In this document: one piece after another, positions 11,604 to 24,501 of the stretch
Layout of the letters: every line of letters begins with the position of its first letter
Numbering within the stretch: the first letter of the stretch is position 1
Assembly: GCF_003672135.1 (NCBI RefSeq)
Contig: NC_039515.1
Location: 10,540,001 to 10,604,000, forward strand
DNA length: 64,000 bases
Direction: 5' to 3'
Origin: Ooceraea biroi
Taxonomy: Eukaryota > Arthropoda > Insecta > Hymenoptera > Formicidae
The notes under the pieces: generated by a model
The model's database searches: none
The model's input: only the letters and a program-made list of their open reading frames with translations
What the model was told of the DNA's origin: nothing
Program-made: the position numbers and the translations under genes

Positions 11604-12816
11604 ATTTTAAAAACTTATTTTCTAATTCTACGAATAATCAAGAAAATAACGTGATAATATTTATGTATTATTCTTTTGAAAAATTTATGTTAGTATAAAT
11701 GTATATGCAGAATATATTCTCGAATTCGTCATAGATTAATGAAATATTCAAATATTTTTACCACGATCAAAGTGTAAATAATTTTATTTATATAAACAAT
11801 TTGTATATATATTGTAATTTACATACTGATTTCTGTAAATTTTATCTGTATATTCATTTTAATATTTAAGCTTAAAATATTTTACAAGAATATTTTAAAA
11901 ATCCACAATACATATTATAATAGTAAAATTTACAAGGCTTTGTTATATATTTATATTATTGTAAATCAACAGAATAAACAATATAAATAATATATTCATA
12001 TAAAACTTGTGAGTTGTTATAAAAAATTATGTATTATATTACATATAGAAGGGGTCTCATATTCGATATCTTTTTACTATTTTTGTTTAATCAATTTAAT
12101 ATCTAATCGTTAATAAAAAATATACCGTAAATTGTTTTAAAAACATATCAAAATACAGTAAAAATACGGGTATGAGGCACCCTGTACATGATATTAAAAT
12201 TAATAAATGACGTAGTTAATGGTCTTCACACATTCCTTTTCTAAAAATATCAATGATTTAATTTTATTCAAAAATACGTGGCACGTAAATCTTAAAAATA
12301 TATAAAATACTTTTGAATATTCAAAGATATTCAATAATTATCATCAGTTCTATTTCATTTCCTACATGATCGATTCTGAACGTATTTGATCTGATACAAA
12401 TAAATAACTCCACATTAGAACACATAATGTAGCATGAGTAATAATGTGGGAACAACGTCAACTGTTTTATAAGGAAAAGAGTTTGCATTTTATTAGGTAT
12501 ATTTATAACTAAACAACCATCAGTGGCCATCAATGACGCAGTTGAAGAAAAATTAGAAAAAGTAGACAATCATTGAATAGTATAAAGCTAAACTCAAGAT
12601 ACAAGTTTACCGGAAGCGCGTTAGATCATCTGTACTAATATACGTAAAATGTATGCAATTTATTGATTTACTGCACTTGCAACTTTCTTCGCTCATACTA
12701 AATGTATACTGTTTGCGTTTTGAGAAGAATCTTTACGTGTACGTATCAGGGAAGAAACAACAGTGCATTTCAGCGTCTGAATTGTAGTCACAATGCTGCG
12801 TCAATTGATAACCACC
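11604..12816. other. 3' regions between two convergent genes
   Basis: VKOR (plus) and the large minus-strand gene end towards each other here. The sequence is very AT-rich and contains possible polyadenylation signals (for example AGAATAAAC near 11972). No further gene was recognised; the ORF at 12321-12569 has no support. Confidence 0.5.
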
Positions 12817-15800
12817 TCAATATTTATCATCTCTTAGCAGATCCCTATTACTACGACTGATGCTGGCAAGGATCCCGGGGCTTTTCAGCGGCGGTGTCTC
12901 GTTCAACCGATTTAAGTGTAAGTTCGAGGTGTAAGGCGGTTGTGCTGGTGCATCCACGCCGTTCTTATCGGCTTCAACGTTAAAGCTTTTACTACGCGAC
13001 AATGACGACTTGTACGTCCGTTCCGGTTTCGGTGGTGGCTGGAGCGTGCTGTATGCCGGCGTCGCGTTCACTTTGGGTGATGTGTTCACTGTGTTCTTGA
13101 TCGATATGTTGATCATGCTGCTGTGCTGCTGACCTAACTTGCTGGGCGCACCGTATTTATTGACGTTCGTGTGAACGGCGTGGTGTCGTCTGATTTGCGA
13201 TGCCGCCTGCGAGCGAGTCGATTGTCCGCTGCTGCCAGAGTGCAGATTCCGCGGTAACGTCTGGGTGGACCGGAAATGCTCCTCTCTCTCGTGATCGCCG
13301 ACCAATCTGCTAGTGGACTTACTAAATCTGCCGAGGGAGCTGGAGGCAACGCTGAAACGCGGTCGTTTCCGAGAGATGATTTCCAAATCGCGTGGACTTT
13401 CTCTCGTCGGTTACGGCGACGATCGAATGAGCCTAGCGAGCCATGTACATATTGTATGCGTTTGGTTCATGCGACTCCCTTCATGCAGCCTTCACCCGAG
13501 ATCGAAGCATGTATTCGACGAGACTTGCGACTTAAGGATACCCAAGCTGACCAATTTAGGCGTTCGCACTTTGGCTCTTGAAGCTTGTATAACTACTTCG
13601 TCTTTGGCGGCCATGAGCGATATGAGATAGCGAATGTGTCACTTATTCGTCTATTCATAGCTTAACACTTTCTAATGTATACGGAGAGACAAATTTTCAC
13701 TGACGATACACGAAAGCGTGAAATATTCTCCAGACGCTGCGTCATTTCTAGCGAACACCTTGTGGACTTTATCGATATATGAGTGTATATATATATATAT
13801 ATATATATATGTAAGTGGTCCAGATCAAGCACATTTTCACCTATTAATTGTTTAAATAAACGCGAGGGATATCAGTTGCAAAGTGATTTAAACGTGACTG
13901 GAGACGTGACTTATCAGCCAAAATTTGTCTCTTTTTTCAATAATTATGTCATATATCGAATATTTCGATTACCTGTACTCGGAATCTACGGCAATTTTAC
14001 CGCGCGGTCTTCCGTGTCGGTGCCGCTCTCTGCCATCTTCGTACCCTTTTTCACGCCCGTAAATACTGCCGCCAAAGGGATCCTCGCCCAGGTAGTACCT
14101 CTGCAGGGGTGGAGGAGTAGATTCGCTGCGTTGCCATTGTTCCTGAATAACATGATCGGATGCTCTTGACGCATTCGTTTTGATGACTTTGTTCGATGCG
14201 TTTCGCGGCGACCGCGGCGGCCTTTCCGGCGGTTTGTCCTCCGTCGCGTTTTTTTCACTAACAAAGGGAATGTTTCTATCGATCACGTTGTATTGCAGAT
14301 AAGTCGGACCGTTGTCGTCAGTCTGCGTCAATTGTGAGGTTGAACCAGCTCCTCGCTTGTTCTTCCGTTCCGTGCTAGCTGAACGTAATTTGCCCACCAA
14401 CTTCCGAAAAGATTCGCCAATCTTGTATTTAGAGCCGGTACCTGTAAGCATGTTTCATAATAGTATTTAATGTGCAAACAATGATAATGTTCATGTTAAC
14501 TTAATCAATTTTTTAATATAATTAATGTTACAATTTTCTATCTTTATTGTTAGTTTTATTGTTCTTCAGTTTGGCGATAATGTCTGGAGCGACTTTTACC
14601 ATCTTGATGTAATTATAATTCATTTTCTTCGCTTCTTTGTTGATTAATCTTGAAGAAAAACTTACTTTTCGACGCTCGTGGCGTGTCAGATTTTTTCTCC
14701 TCGCGATTACTTATCGGCGATCTTGGTGAAATTGATCGTGATCGTGGCAAACTGTTCTTGTAATTATCGCGTTCAGGAGTCTGTCTTTGAGTATCGCGAT
14801 TACGACTTTCCCAGGTTCTTTGCACCACGTGTATAGGACTTGAAGTGCGCCCTGACGACGGTTCATTTAAATTGATCTTTTCTTCAGATTTTGTCCACTA
14901 TACAAGAAATCAATAATTATCAATTATCTTATTTTTGTAATTATGCGAATCAGCTGATCATGCAATATCTTTAATAATTAAATAGATTAAATTTGCAGCC
15001 TATAGATTAAAAACCTTTGTATAATTTATACATATGTAAGATCTGGAAAGATAGTCGAGACTGACAGGTCGTATAGAGGAGCGGAATGAAAACAAGTTGA
15101 TCACAACAGTAGGAGTATTGGCCGTACAGCCTAAGACCTAAGCGTGTGAACCAGGGATTCCGGAGAGTTCGAGTTCAAATCTAAGGCAGTCTCCTAGTTA
15201 TTTTTCGCCTCTTACAATTCAGAAGTGGGATAAAATCCGCTACCCCTCGAAGACAGTTGAGATTCATCCGCTACCCCTCGGAGAGGAGGGAGTTGAGAAG
15301 CAGCTGGCCGGTAGTGAAGCCTGAACATGGAGGTCGGGATGGACTCAGAGGAGTGAACCAACATGGAGATTGGAAAGGACTCAGAGGAGTGAACCAAAAA
15401 TGGAGGTTGGGAGGGACTCAGAAGAGTGAACCAAAAATGGAGGTTGGGAGGGACTCAAGTGGAGTGAACCGACGATTTGGAGACATTCGGGGACGAATGT
15501 AATGTCAGGCTGGCCGAGCTGTAAGATCTGGAAAGATAGTCGAGACCGACAGGTCGTATAGAGGATCGGAATGAAAACAAGTTGATCACAACAGTAGGAG
15601 TATGGGCCGTACAGCCTAAGACCTAGGCGTGTGAACCAGGGATCCCGGAGAGTTCGAGTTCAAATCTAAGGCAGTCTCCTAGTTATTTTTCGCCTCTTAC
15701 AATTCAGAAGTGGGATAAAATCCGCTACCCCTCGAAGACGGTTGAGATTCATCCGCTACCCCTCGGAGAGGAGGGAGTTGAGAAGCAGCTGGCCGGTAGT

Positions 15801-18800
15801 GAAGCCTGAACATGGAGGTCGGGACGGACTCAGAGGAGTGAACCAACATGGAGATTGGGAAGGACTCAGAGGAGTGAACCAACATGGAGATTGGGAAGGA
15901 CTCAGAGGAGTGAACCAAAAATGGATGTTGGGAGGGACTCGGAAGAGTGAACCAAAAATGGAGGTTGGGAGGGACTCGGAAGAGTGAACCAAAAATGGAG
16001 GTTGGGAGGGACTCAAGTGGAGTGAACCGACGATTTGGAGACATTCGGGGACGAATGTAATGTCAGGCTGGCCGAGCTGTAAGATCTGGAAAGATAGTCG
16101 AGACTGACAGGTCGTATAGAGGATCGGAATGAAAACAAGTTGATCACAACAGTAGGAGTATGGGCCGTACAGCCTAAGACCTAAGCGTGTGAACCAGGGA
16201 TCCCGGAGAGTTCGAGTTCAAATCTAAGGCAGTCTCCTAGTTATTTTTCGCCTCTTACAATTCAGAAGTGGGATAAAATCCGCTACCCCTCGAAGACGGT
16301 TGAGATTCATCCGCTACCCCTCGGAGAGGAGGGAGTTGAGAAGCAGCTGGCCGGTAGTGAAGCCTGAACATGGAGGTCGGGACGGACTCAGAGGAGTGAA
16401 CCAACATGGAGATTGGGAAGGACTCAGAGGAGTGAACCAACATGGAGATTGGGAAGGACTCAGAGGAGTGAACCAAAAATGGATGTTGGGAGGGACTCGG
16501 AAGAGTGAACCAAAAATGGAGGTTGGGAGGGACTCAAGTGGAGTGAACCGACGATTTGGAGACATTCGGGGACGAATGTAATGTCAGGCTGGCCGAGCTG
16601 TAAGATCTGGAAAGATAGTCGAGACTGACAGGTCGTATAGAGGATCGGAATGAAAACAAGTTGATCACAACAGTAGGAGTATGGGCCGTACAGCCTAAGA
16701 CCTAAGCGTGTGAACCAGGGATCCCGGAGAGTTCGAGTTCAAATCTAAGGCAGTCTCCTAGTTATTTTTCGCCTCTTACAATTCAGAAGTGGGATAAAAT
16801 CCGCTACCCCTCGAAGACGGTTGAGATTCATCCGCTACCCCTCGGAGAGGAGGGAGTTGAGAAGCAGCTGGCCGGTAGTGAAGCCTGAACATGGAGGTCG
16901 GGACGGACTCAGAGGAGTGAACCAACATGGAGATTGGGAAGGACTCAGAGGAGTGAACCAACATGGAGATTGGGAAGGACTCAGAGGAGTGAACCAAAAA
17001 TGGATGTTGGGAGGGACTCGGAAGAGTGAACCAAAAATGGAGGTTGGGAGGGACTCAAGTGGAGTGAACCGACGATTTGGAGACATTCGGGGACGAATGT
17101 AATGTCAGGCTGGCCGAGCTGTAAGATCTGGAAAGATAGTCGAGACTGACAGGTCGTATAGAGGATCGGAATGAAAACAAGTTGATCACAACAGTAGGAG
17201 TATGGGCCGTACAGCCTAAGACCTAAGCGTGTAAACCAGGGATCCCGGAGAGTTCGAGTTCAAATCTAAGGCAGTCTCCTAGTTATTTTTCGCCTATTAA
17301 AATTCAGAAGTGGGATAAAATCCGCTACCCCTCGAAGACAGTTGAGATTCATCCGCTACCCCTCGGAGAGGAGGGAGTTGAGAAGCAGCTGGCCGGTAGT
17401 GAAGCCTGAACATGGAGGTCGGGACGGACTCAGAGGAGTGAACCAACATGGAGATTGGGAAGGACTCAGAGGAGTGAACCAACATGGAGATTGGGAAGGA
17501 CTCAGAGGAGTGAACCAAAAATGGATGTTGGGAGGGACTCGGAAGAGTGAACCAAAAATGGAGGTTGGGAGGGACTCGGAAGAGTGAACCAAAAATGGAG
17601 GTTGGGAGGGACTCAAGTGGAGTGAACCGACGATTTGGAGACATTCGGGGACGAATGTAATGTCAGGCTGGCCGAGCTGTAAGATCTGGAAAGATAGTCG
17701 AGACTGACAGGTCGTATAGAGGATCGGAATGAAAACAAGTTGATCACAACAGTAGGAGTATGGGCCGTACAGCCTAAGACCTAAGCGTGTGAACCAGGGA
17801 TCCCGGAGAGTTCGAGTTCAAATCTAAGGCAGTCTCCTAGTTATTTTTCGCCTCTTACAATTCAGAAGTGGGATAAAATCCGCTACCCCTCGAAGACGGT
17901 TGAGATTCATCCGCTACCCCTCGGAGAGGAGGGAGTTGAGAAGCAGCTGGCCGGTAGTGAAGCCTGAACATGGAGGTCGGGACGGACTCAGAGGAGTGAA
18001 CCAACATGGAGATTGGGAAGGACTCAGAGGAGTGAACCAACATGGAGATTGGGAAGGACTCAGAGGAGTGAACCAAAAATGGATGTTGGGAGGGACTCGG
18101 AAGAGTGAACCAAAAATGGAGGTTGGGAGGGACTCGGAAGAGTGAACCAAAAATGGAGGTTGGGAGGGACTCAAGTGGAGTGAACCGACGATTTGGAGAC
18201 ATTCGGGGACGAATGTAATGTCAGGCTGGCCGAGCTGTAAGATCTGGAAAGATAGTCGAGACCGACAGGTCGTATAGAGGATCGGAATGAAAACAAGTTG
18301 ATCACAACAGTAGGAGTATTGGCCGTACAGCCTAAGACCTAGGCGTGTGAACCAGGGATCCCGGAGAGTTCGAGTTCAAATCTAAGGCAGTCTCCTAGTT
18401 ATTTTTCGCCTCTTACACATATATTATTTATTCACGAACTACTCATAGTATGATAAATGCCATCAACAAAGAAATCTTCAACGAAATCTTACTTGTTCTT
18501 TTGATCTTCGGCGAATTGGCGGCGAAGGTGTTCGCTGTCGTTCCTCAATGGAATCTTGATATTCACGGCGAAACGATTCGTAAGTCTTGGTATATGATGA
18601 TTCAACTTGATTTCTCTTATGCCCATGGGCATGTCCATTAGCACGAGGAGATTCCACATATCGAACTGGTGAACCCGATCGTGCATGTTTCTCTACACAG
18701 AATATATCATGTTCGTATCTTATTTAAAAAGCGCATAATCTAATACTTGTTAAAAGAAAGTTACGATAGATATAAACAAAAAATATAAAGCTGAAAATAC

Positions 18801-21800
18801 AAACTTCTTATAGTAATATATCCATTATTAATTATTATTACTATAAAATTATCTTCTCCATACCTTTTCCTTGATATCGTTCCGACCACTCGCTGATTCC
18901 GTGAAAATATCCTGAAGGCGAGTCCGAGTCTCGAGTACGTCGTTGATAGCGGCTGGAGCTTACGTTCTGATGTTCCCGTTCTTTCGGCGTATAAGATTTC
19001 ATAGTAACATTGATATAGCTCGTGTTCGTGCCGGTTGGAAGAGGAGACTCGTCAGCGTCGAGAGATCCGTGGGAGGAACGCGAGTCACTGCCAAAGTGGC
19101 TTTCCAGCCACTTCGATGTCTCGAATTTTCTCGCCTCGTCCTCTTCCTCCAGGTCCAATGGCTTCTTCGTCAGAGCATCTTTCCGAGCGGCATCCGGGAA
19201 ACCTGTAATAATTTGCAGTGTTTCTTTTTAATAGAGAGTTGGATGCACAGAAGAATATCTCGATCCATTCTCTAAACTTTTATTTCTTAAAATTAAATTA
19301 ATAATGTCTCGTCAGTCAATATTATGCAAAATCGCGGATTGATATGGTCAGTCATTCGTGAAGACTTGAACACAATGATAATAAATTAATGAAGAAAAGC
19401 AACGTACCGGAATGTTTGTGAAGACGAGTCGTCCGCATACCCGTTGGTGATGGTGACCAGTCGCCTATTCGTTCTCCTTCAGTTGTCTCGGCGACGTAGC
19501 GCATCTCTCGGCCGACTCTCTCGCCGGCCGAGATGTAGTCCACAACGTCCTCTTCTCTCTTCTTGATGTACTTTTGTGAGCTTTCCTTCTTAGTTTCGGA
19601 AGGGTCGTCGTTCTTCCCGTCGTCTGGAACTTCGTCGTCGTTAATCTGAAACAAAAACAATTGCAATATTTACCATTTTTCCTCCATCGTATAATTTATT
19701 CTTCTTTTAATGATGTTATATAAGTATAAAAATAATTATATCACGTAGCAATATGTTTTGTATATCTGACTTGATCAGATTTGCAAATATTTTGCAGAGA
19801 TAAATCCAAATAAGGAAGAAAAAAAGCGAATATATAAAAGTCCGCGGAGGTCTAAGTCAGTTTTTGCTGTAGCGACTCACCTCCTCGTGCTCGACCGTTT
19901 GCTTCTTCTCAGTAACGATTAATCCATCAGCCTTCAGTTCTTTTCTTTCTAAGGTTTTCTCGGTGTCGATGACCTTGTTTGACCTAGTCGTGTGCTGAAT
20001 GACCCGTGGACCGGACTGCGGCGCCAACTGTTTTGAAGATTCGGCGAGAGCGACTCGCAAGTCACCTCTATTGCTACGCACCGCCTTCTGGTATGCCTGA
20101 AAACCGGACGCGCACACATTAACCCCGTCGCATGCTCGCGCCAGACACCAGACACTATCGCCAAAAATCTCTCTCCCCATGATGTATACATATATTCCGA
20201 AATCTCGTCGTGATAAACCGGCTGGTCCGGCTTTGCCTCTTTCCTTCTCTCTTCCGCAAAAATGTACCGCATTTAGGGAGGGGTGCAACGTTCAAGAACA
20301 GTTGTAATGGAGCAAGTGCACGCAATCGCACACTGGTAGATGCACACGAACTGATCAGAGGCACGATAAGCCAGAAACTTATGACGGTCTATGAAATGAA
20401 TTTTAATAAATGAGCATATATGTACGTAGATAGCATCTAGATTACTTTGACTTGATAACGAGAGAGAGAGATAGAGGAGTAATGATAATTACTGGTTATC
20501 CCTTCTGACAAATAACTACCTCATGTCTCATGTATAATAAAATTCTCTGCGATGAATAATTGGTCCGGATAAAACAGCTCGTATTTTAATGCCATAATTT
20601 CAAAAAAATTGTTGGTTCGCGTTTTAATGAAATCAGGATGTTTGACTTCTTTCAATTTCAATGAAAGCTGTTACAGTCATTTTTATTGTATATACATTTA
20701 CGTCTCTTCTCTAAAACGCTGTATCTAATAAGTTTGATGCTGGCAACCTTTCCAGTGACCTTGTCAATTTTCCTGAAACAAGATTAATGTTTCGTAACCC
20801 GAGCGTGCGTGAGCCTTGCTAAACCATTAAACCGAGAAATAAATTAAAAATTATGCAAAGCGCCGGTTACGATGATGACGCGACACGATTCTCCGACCTT
20901 CGTTAAGAGAACGTCTTGGTGTCCATGCACATCGAGGACGATGACGAGCATGACGAATCGTTAGCGATACACAGTCAGGAAAGCTGTTCACCGTGTGACA
21001 TTTGCCTTCAATCGTACCCTGGTAATTCTGGTCTACTTGCAGCAACGCATCATGCACTCCAGGACCAGTTCGCGATCAACCGATCCAACTTCAACGCGAC
21101 TGTTGAACACGATTATTAATACCTTTCGTTTCGCTAGAAAAAGGAACGACACGTCCCGACGTCGAATGATACGTCGTGTCCGATTAAGCGAAGCGTGCTT
21201 TGCGAGCGGTTATCCCGGCATCTCTCAAGCGAGGACGACTGGTCCAGTGGGACGACGATGACCAAGGAATCCCGAGGTTGCGGATTGCGAGAGGCCAGGC
21301 GGGCCGGCAGGAGGACCGCATGAAGAAGAGGTAGACGTATCGCGTCGACGTCGCACGGGTGACGCGATTCCACCGATTTCGCCGACGAGAACGAACGCGG
21401 GACGGACACTCAATCCGCGGATGAACTCGCGGCTGATGGCACTCGGGCGAGACGAAACAGCTGCTGAGAGACTGTGAGGCTGTGGCATCTCGCGGCTCCT
21501 TCATCGCCATTGGGTGAAGGGAGAGCAAAATCGAGAGATCATCGACTTCCACTTCTTGAGATCCCTTTCCCTCTCTTTCTTTCTCTCTCTTTCTCGCGCT
21601 CTCCGTCGTTCTCCTTCTCCTATTCGCTTTCTCTCTCTTTCTCTCTTCGCCAACCGCGTTCGCCGTTTAACTCCGTCCTACCTTCGTCTTCTTCATCCAG
21701 AACGATTCGACCTCTTCTATTCTGAATCGTTCACGCACGCGAGAACGTCTTTCGCGTACATACCCGTTGCCCTGTCTTTCGCAATCTGGGTATGTCCGCG

Positions 21801-23203
21801 AGGTTTGTGAAATCTCTTTGCGACTGTCGTGGGTGCGATTGCATGTTGCATAGATCGATGTCGGGGGTGGCGGGGAACCTTTTTTTCTCTATGCTTTTTA
21901 TACTATTCTTCAATTGATTCATACATGCAAACACGCACGTAAATGTACGTGACGTATCATTATCATTATCATTATCTCATTCGAGACGAAATACAAATTA
22001 TACGTTGCTCTTAGCATGACGGACATAAACATAAACATCAAAGTAATATACTTAATTTACGCCGAAATATACTTATTATCTCTTTTGCGCTCTTTAGCAT
22101 CCATAAAACCCATTGTATTTTTTCTCTTTGCTGAAATTGACAGAAATTTTCCAAAGAAAGCTCCTCCTTTCTTATCCTATCTCCTGAAATCATTTCGTAA
22201 CGACATGAGCATCCAGTGCCGTGCTGACCAAATCTCGTCGAGAGCTAAGACGCGTCTCTACCAGCGCAACAACACGCGCGAGCTATCAGATGGGACGGGT
22301 CCTTAAAGAACAAACAACGCGACCTTTTCGCGTTGCGCCCGATGCCAGGAAAGAGAATGTGCATGGCATTCCCTGCGGCACGCGCAGGTGGAATTCAGGG
22401 TGTGGGTGTGTCGCGTGTGCAATATATACCTCGTCCGAGATATCTCCCAACTGTTGACGATCCTCCGTCTCGAGTCTCTCCTCGATCTCCTCACGGCTCC
22501 TCACCACCGTCTCGTTGAGCTCCTTTTGCACGATGTTGCCGCCATTTCCGGTTACAATACCACCTGCCGCCGGCCGCCAGTCGACCTCCTGCGGCTGATC
22601 CCCGGTCGTGCGTCTCTAAACACCGGTCGCACACGTTAAAAGCACGTTCGGTAAGCGCGCGTGATACTACAAAGGATGCCGAGTACCATTCTGATACGCA
22701 AATGTATGCAGAATCAATGGACAATAGACACGTGTCGCAAAAGTAGTGAAAAGAAGCTGTCGCAATTGCTTCTCATTAAATCTATCGTTCCATGAATATA
22801 TTCCTATAACCAGAAATAGAAATCGGCATCCCTTTTCGCACTATGTGCAAAAGCAGATGAAAATATAACGTAAAACAAGAAACAAATTGGAAAAAGTTTG
22901 ATCCGATATTTTCAATGCAAACCTCCTGAGTTGTATGCTCCTGTTGTTCGACGTCCTCGGTTGTGTTCGTTGTAACTAGGGGTCCGGAGTCGACGACAAC
23001 CTCGCCATCTTCGAGGACAACTTGCCGTTTCACCCTGGTCTCTATTTGCCGCGTGGTGGTGATCTCCTTTTTCTTGCGGGTCTCCCATTCCTCTGAAAGC
23101 CGGAAGCGATTGTTCTTTCTCAGCGAGCATTCCAGTTCGCGATATCGGGCACCGTTGCGCAAAACCAATTTCTCGGTCTCGAACAAGCGGGCGTAAAACG
23201 CGG
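12817..23203 (-). CDS. Uncharacterised Ser/Arg/Pro-rich protein, nine exons
   Basis: Exons on the minus strand: 23203-22923, 22615-22430, 20096-19881, 19645-19408, 19202-18864, 18692-18493, 14897-14666, 14441-13973 and 13351-12817 (stop TGA). Every junction is GT-AG and every phase matches, giving about 897 codons from the first listed exon. I do not recognise the family. The 5' part is charged and structured-looking (FETEKLVLRNGARYRELE, then RLSEEWETRKKKEITTTRQ, then VKRQVVLEDGEVVVDSGP). Next come acidic helix-like stretches (VVRSREEIEERLETEDRQQ; KKREEDVVDYISAGERV). The C-terminal half is disordered, Ser/Arg-rich (LPRSRSISPRSP) with proline motifs (KPPERPPRSP; LQPPPKPERTY) that could bind SH3 domains. 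The intron between 18492 and 14898 carries the first tandem LTR-like array. A scaffold or cytoskeletal adaptor is possible but is only a guess. Confidence 0.8.
13785..13811. repeat. (TA)n microsatellite
   Basis: A run of alternating T and A lies inside the last intron of the minus-strand Ser/Arg-rich gene. Confidence 0.9.
15035..18417. mobile_element. Tandem array of a miniature LTR-like element, array 1 (7 LTRs, 6 internals)
   Basis: Seven copies of a 182-bp block beginning TGTAAGATCTGG and ending CGCCTCTTACA alternate with six internal segments. Blocks start at 15035, 15520, 16078, 16599, 17120, 17678 and 18236. The ends TG...CA and the short inverted TGTAAGA/TCTTACA are LTR hallmarks. The array as a whole is flanked by the 4-bp direct repeat CATA (15031-15034 and 18418-18421). 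Internal segments start ATTCAGAAGTGGGATAAA, have no coding capacity, and contain 4 to 6 tandem 36-37-bp units around GAGTGAACCA. This explains unit lengths of 485, 521 and 558. The array sits in an intron of the minus-strand gene, ending 75 bp from the donor at 18492. No clear primer-binding site or polypurine tract was identified. It resembles a TRIM. Confidence 0.75.
15118..15192 (+). repeat. tRNA-like module inside the LTR-like block
   Basis: The stretch beginning GGCCGTACAGCCTAAGACC and running through GGATTCCGGAGAG to GAGTTCAAATCT aligns by eye with an arginine-type tRNA layout. It has an A-box-like AGCCTAAGACC and a B-box-like AGTTCAAATCT (8 of 11 matches to GGTTCGAATCC). The stems are not fully paired, so it is not a functional tRNA gene. 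The same module occurs in all eleven LTR-like blocks of the window. Confidence 0.4.
20097..22429. other. Intron of the minus-strand Ser/Arg-rich gene
   Basis: CpG-rich around 21200-21700 with a CT-rich tract near 21570-21660. Overlapping ORFs on both strands reflect base composition. No extra exon could be proven, though the CpG density could mark an internal promoter. Confidence 0.4.
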
Positions 23204-24501
23204 CTGATGAGTTGACAAGGGGGTGATGCGGGAAACGCGGAGGAGAAGTCTCCTTTGTGCCTCGTGTCGTAGTAACGTTGTTGTCGCGCCTTCACGGGCA
23301 CTTCGAACTACGCCGAACGAGCGAAACAATAGCTATGCGCCAAGCGAACAGTTACCTCTGCAATCGCGATGTTTGCCAAAGAAAGCAAACGGAAACGGCC
23401 AGAGAAGATGCTTACGTTGCTTTGCGCTTCCAGGAAGTTTCAGCTCGCGATATCTAATCTTTTATTTGAACAATAAAAATAAAGGTTTGACACAGATACG
23501 ATTTTGGACTGCACCAAATACTAAAAGCTTTTAGAGTGAATGTCATTTAGTCTGTCATTCAACGTCATCAACACATCCAGATCTTTTCTTTGCGGATTGT
23601 CAGTTATGTCGATGTGAATAGCTTCGCATTTATCTTCAGTTTACAGCGACGTCGAGTTACTATTACTGTTCGTAGATTAACATTTCTGTTAAAGGAATTT
23701 ACCTTCTTTGATTAATGCCACAGAGTTCTCAGGGTCAACCTGAAAAAGGAAACAATACGTATGTAAATCCGCTTACGAGCGAGAGCGTCGGAGGAGCGAA
23801 GAAGCAATTCCTTTCGGCTAAGGACATTCCGGAGAAGTTACGTATCGCGAGAAGTACGTCTACCGCAAATAACTTCGCCGTAACCACTTTCTTACTCCAT
23901 GTTACACGCGACTAAACTCCTGACCGACACTTGGCAGATTCCGACCCGGCTGGGACGTTAACATGAAATAAGATCAACCTTAACGAATGCATGAATGAAC
24001 AATCAACAGAAAATGGATCAACACAACTAAGCAAATTGCAATCGAACAACTAATCGAATATAAACTCGACTGAACAGAAAGTTTGTAAGGAATTGCAGTT
24101 GAATTAACGTAAGCGGAAAAAGCTATCAAGTAGAACTATCTCACACGGCAAGTTAACGGCAACAAATCTATCTAGAATAGAAAATTGTGCCAAGCATGAT
24201 AATTGCTGCGATATGCGATCCTGAAGGAGAAACGCATCTGAGAAAATGCGCTCACGGGGTCAGAGAAAATGTTACTCACGAGAATAGAGGAGTGGGTGTT
24301 TGCCGGTGGACGGGCCTCGTATCGGCGTGTCGAAATCACCTCCATCATTCAATCATGTCTACTACGAAATCCTGTTGTTTTTCCCAGGCCACTTGATCAG
24401 CATCATTGCGAGCGGGAATCCAACTGACGAACCACCATCGGTGATGACATTCCTGTGCAACAATAATTAATTGCAGACGATAGACAGTATTTCTATAATT
24501 A
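23204..24501. other. 5' extension zone and intron of the minus-strand gene
   Basis: The reading frame of the 22923-23203 exon stays open up to about 23289 (with SPPRFPHHPLVNSSAAFYAR). A longer exon beginning at 23289 is therefore possible and would be phase-compatible with the exon at 30185-30366, but the acceptor AAG|G there lacks a pyrimidine tract. A second candidate exon with GTGAGT donor and TTGTTGCACAG acceptor lies near 24275-24455 on the minus strand, but its frames are broken by stops. Confidence 0.35.

Noticed and set aside
12050..12190. A short TIR element (GGGGTCTCATATTCG against CGGGTATGAGGCACCC)
   Set aside because: The inverted ends match too poorly and no target duplication is visible.
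15118..15192. A genuine tRNA gene
   Set aside because: Acceptor and T-stem pairing is incomplete and the sequence is part of a repeated mobile block.
15257..18145. Repeated ORFs of 61-115 codons on both strands across the tandem arrays
   Set aside because: They recur once per repeat unit on both strands with the same boundaries, follow the 36-37-bp sub-repeats, and include parts of the LTR-like block. They are by-products of the repeat.
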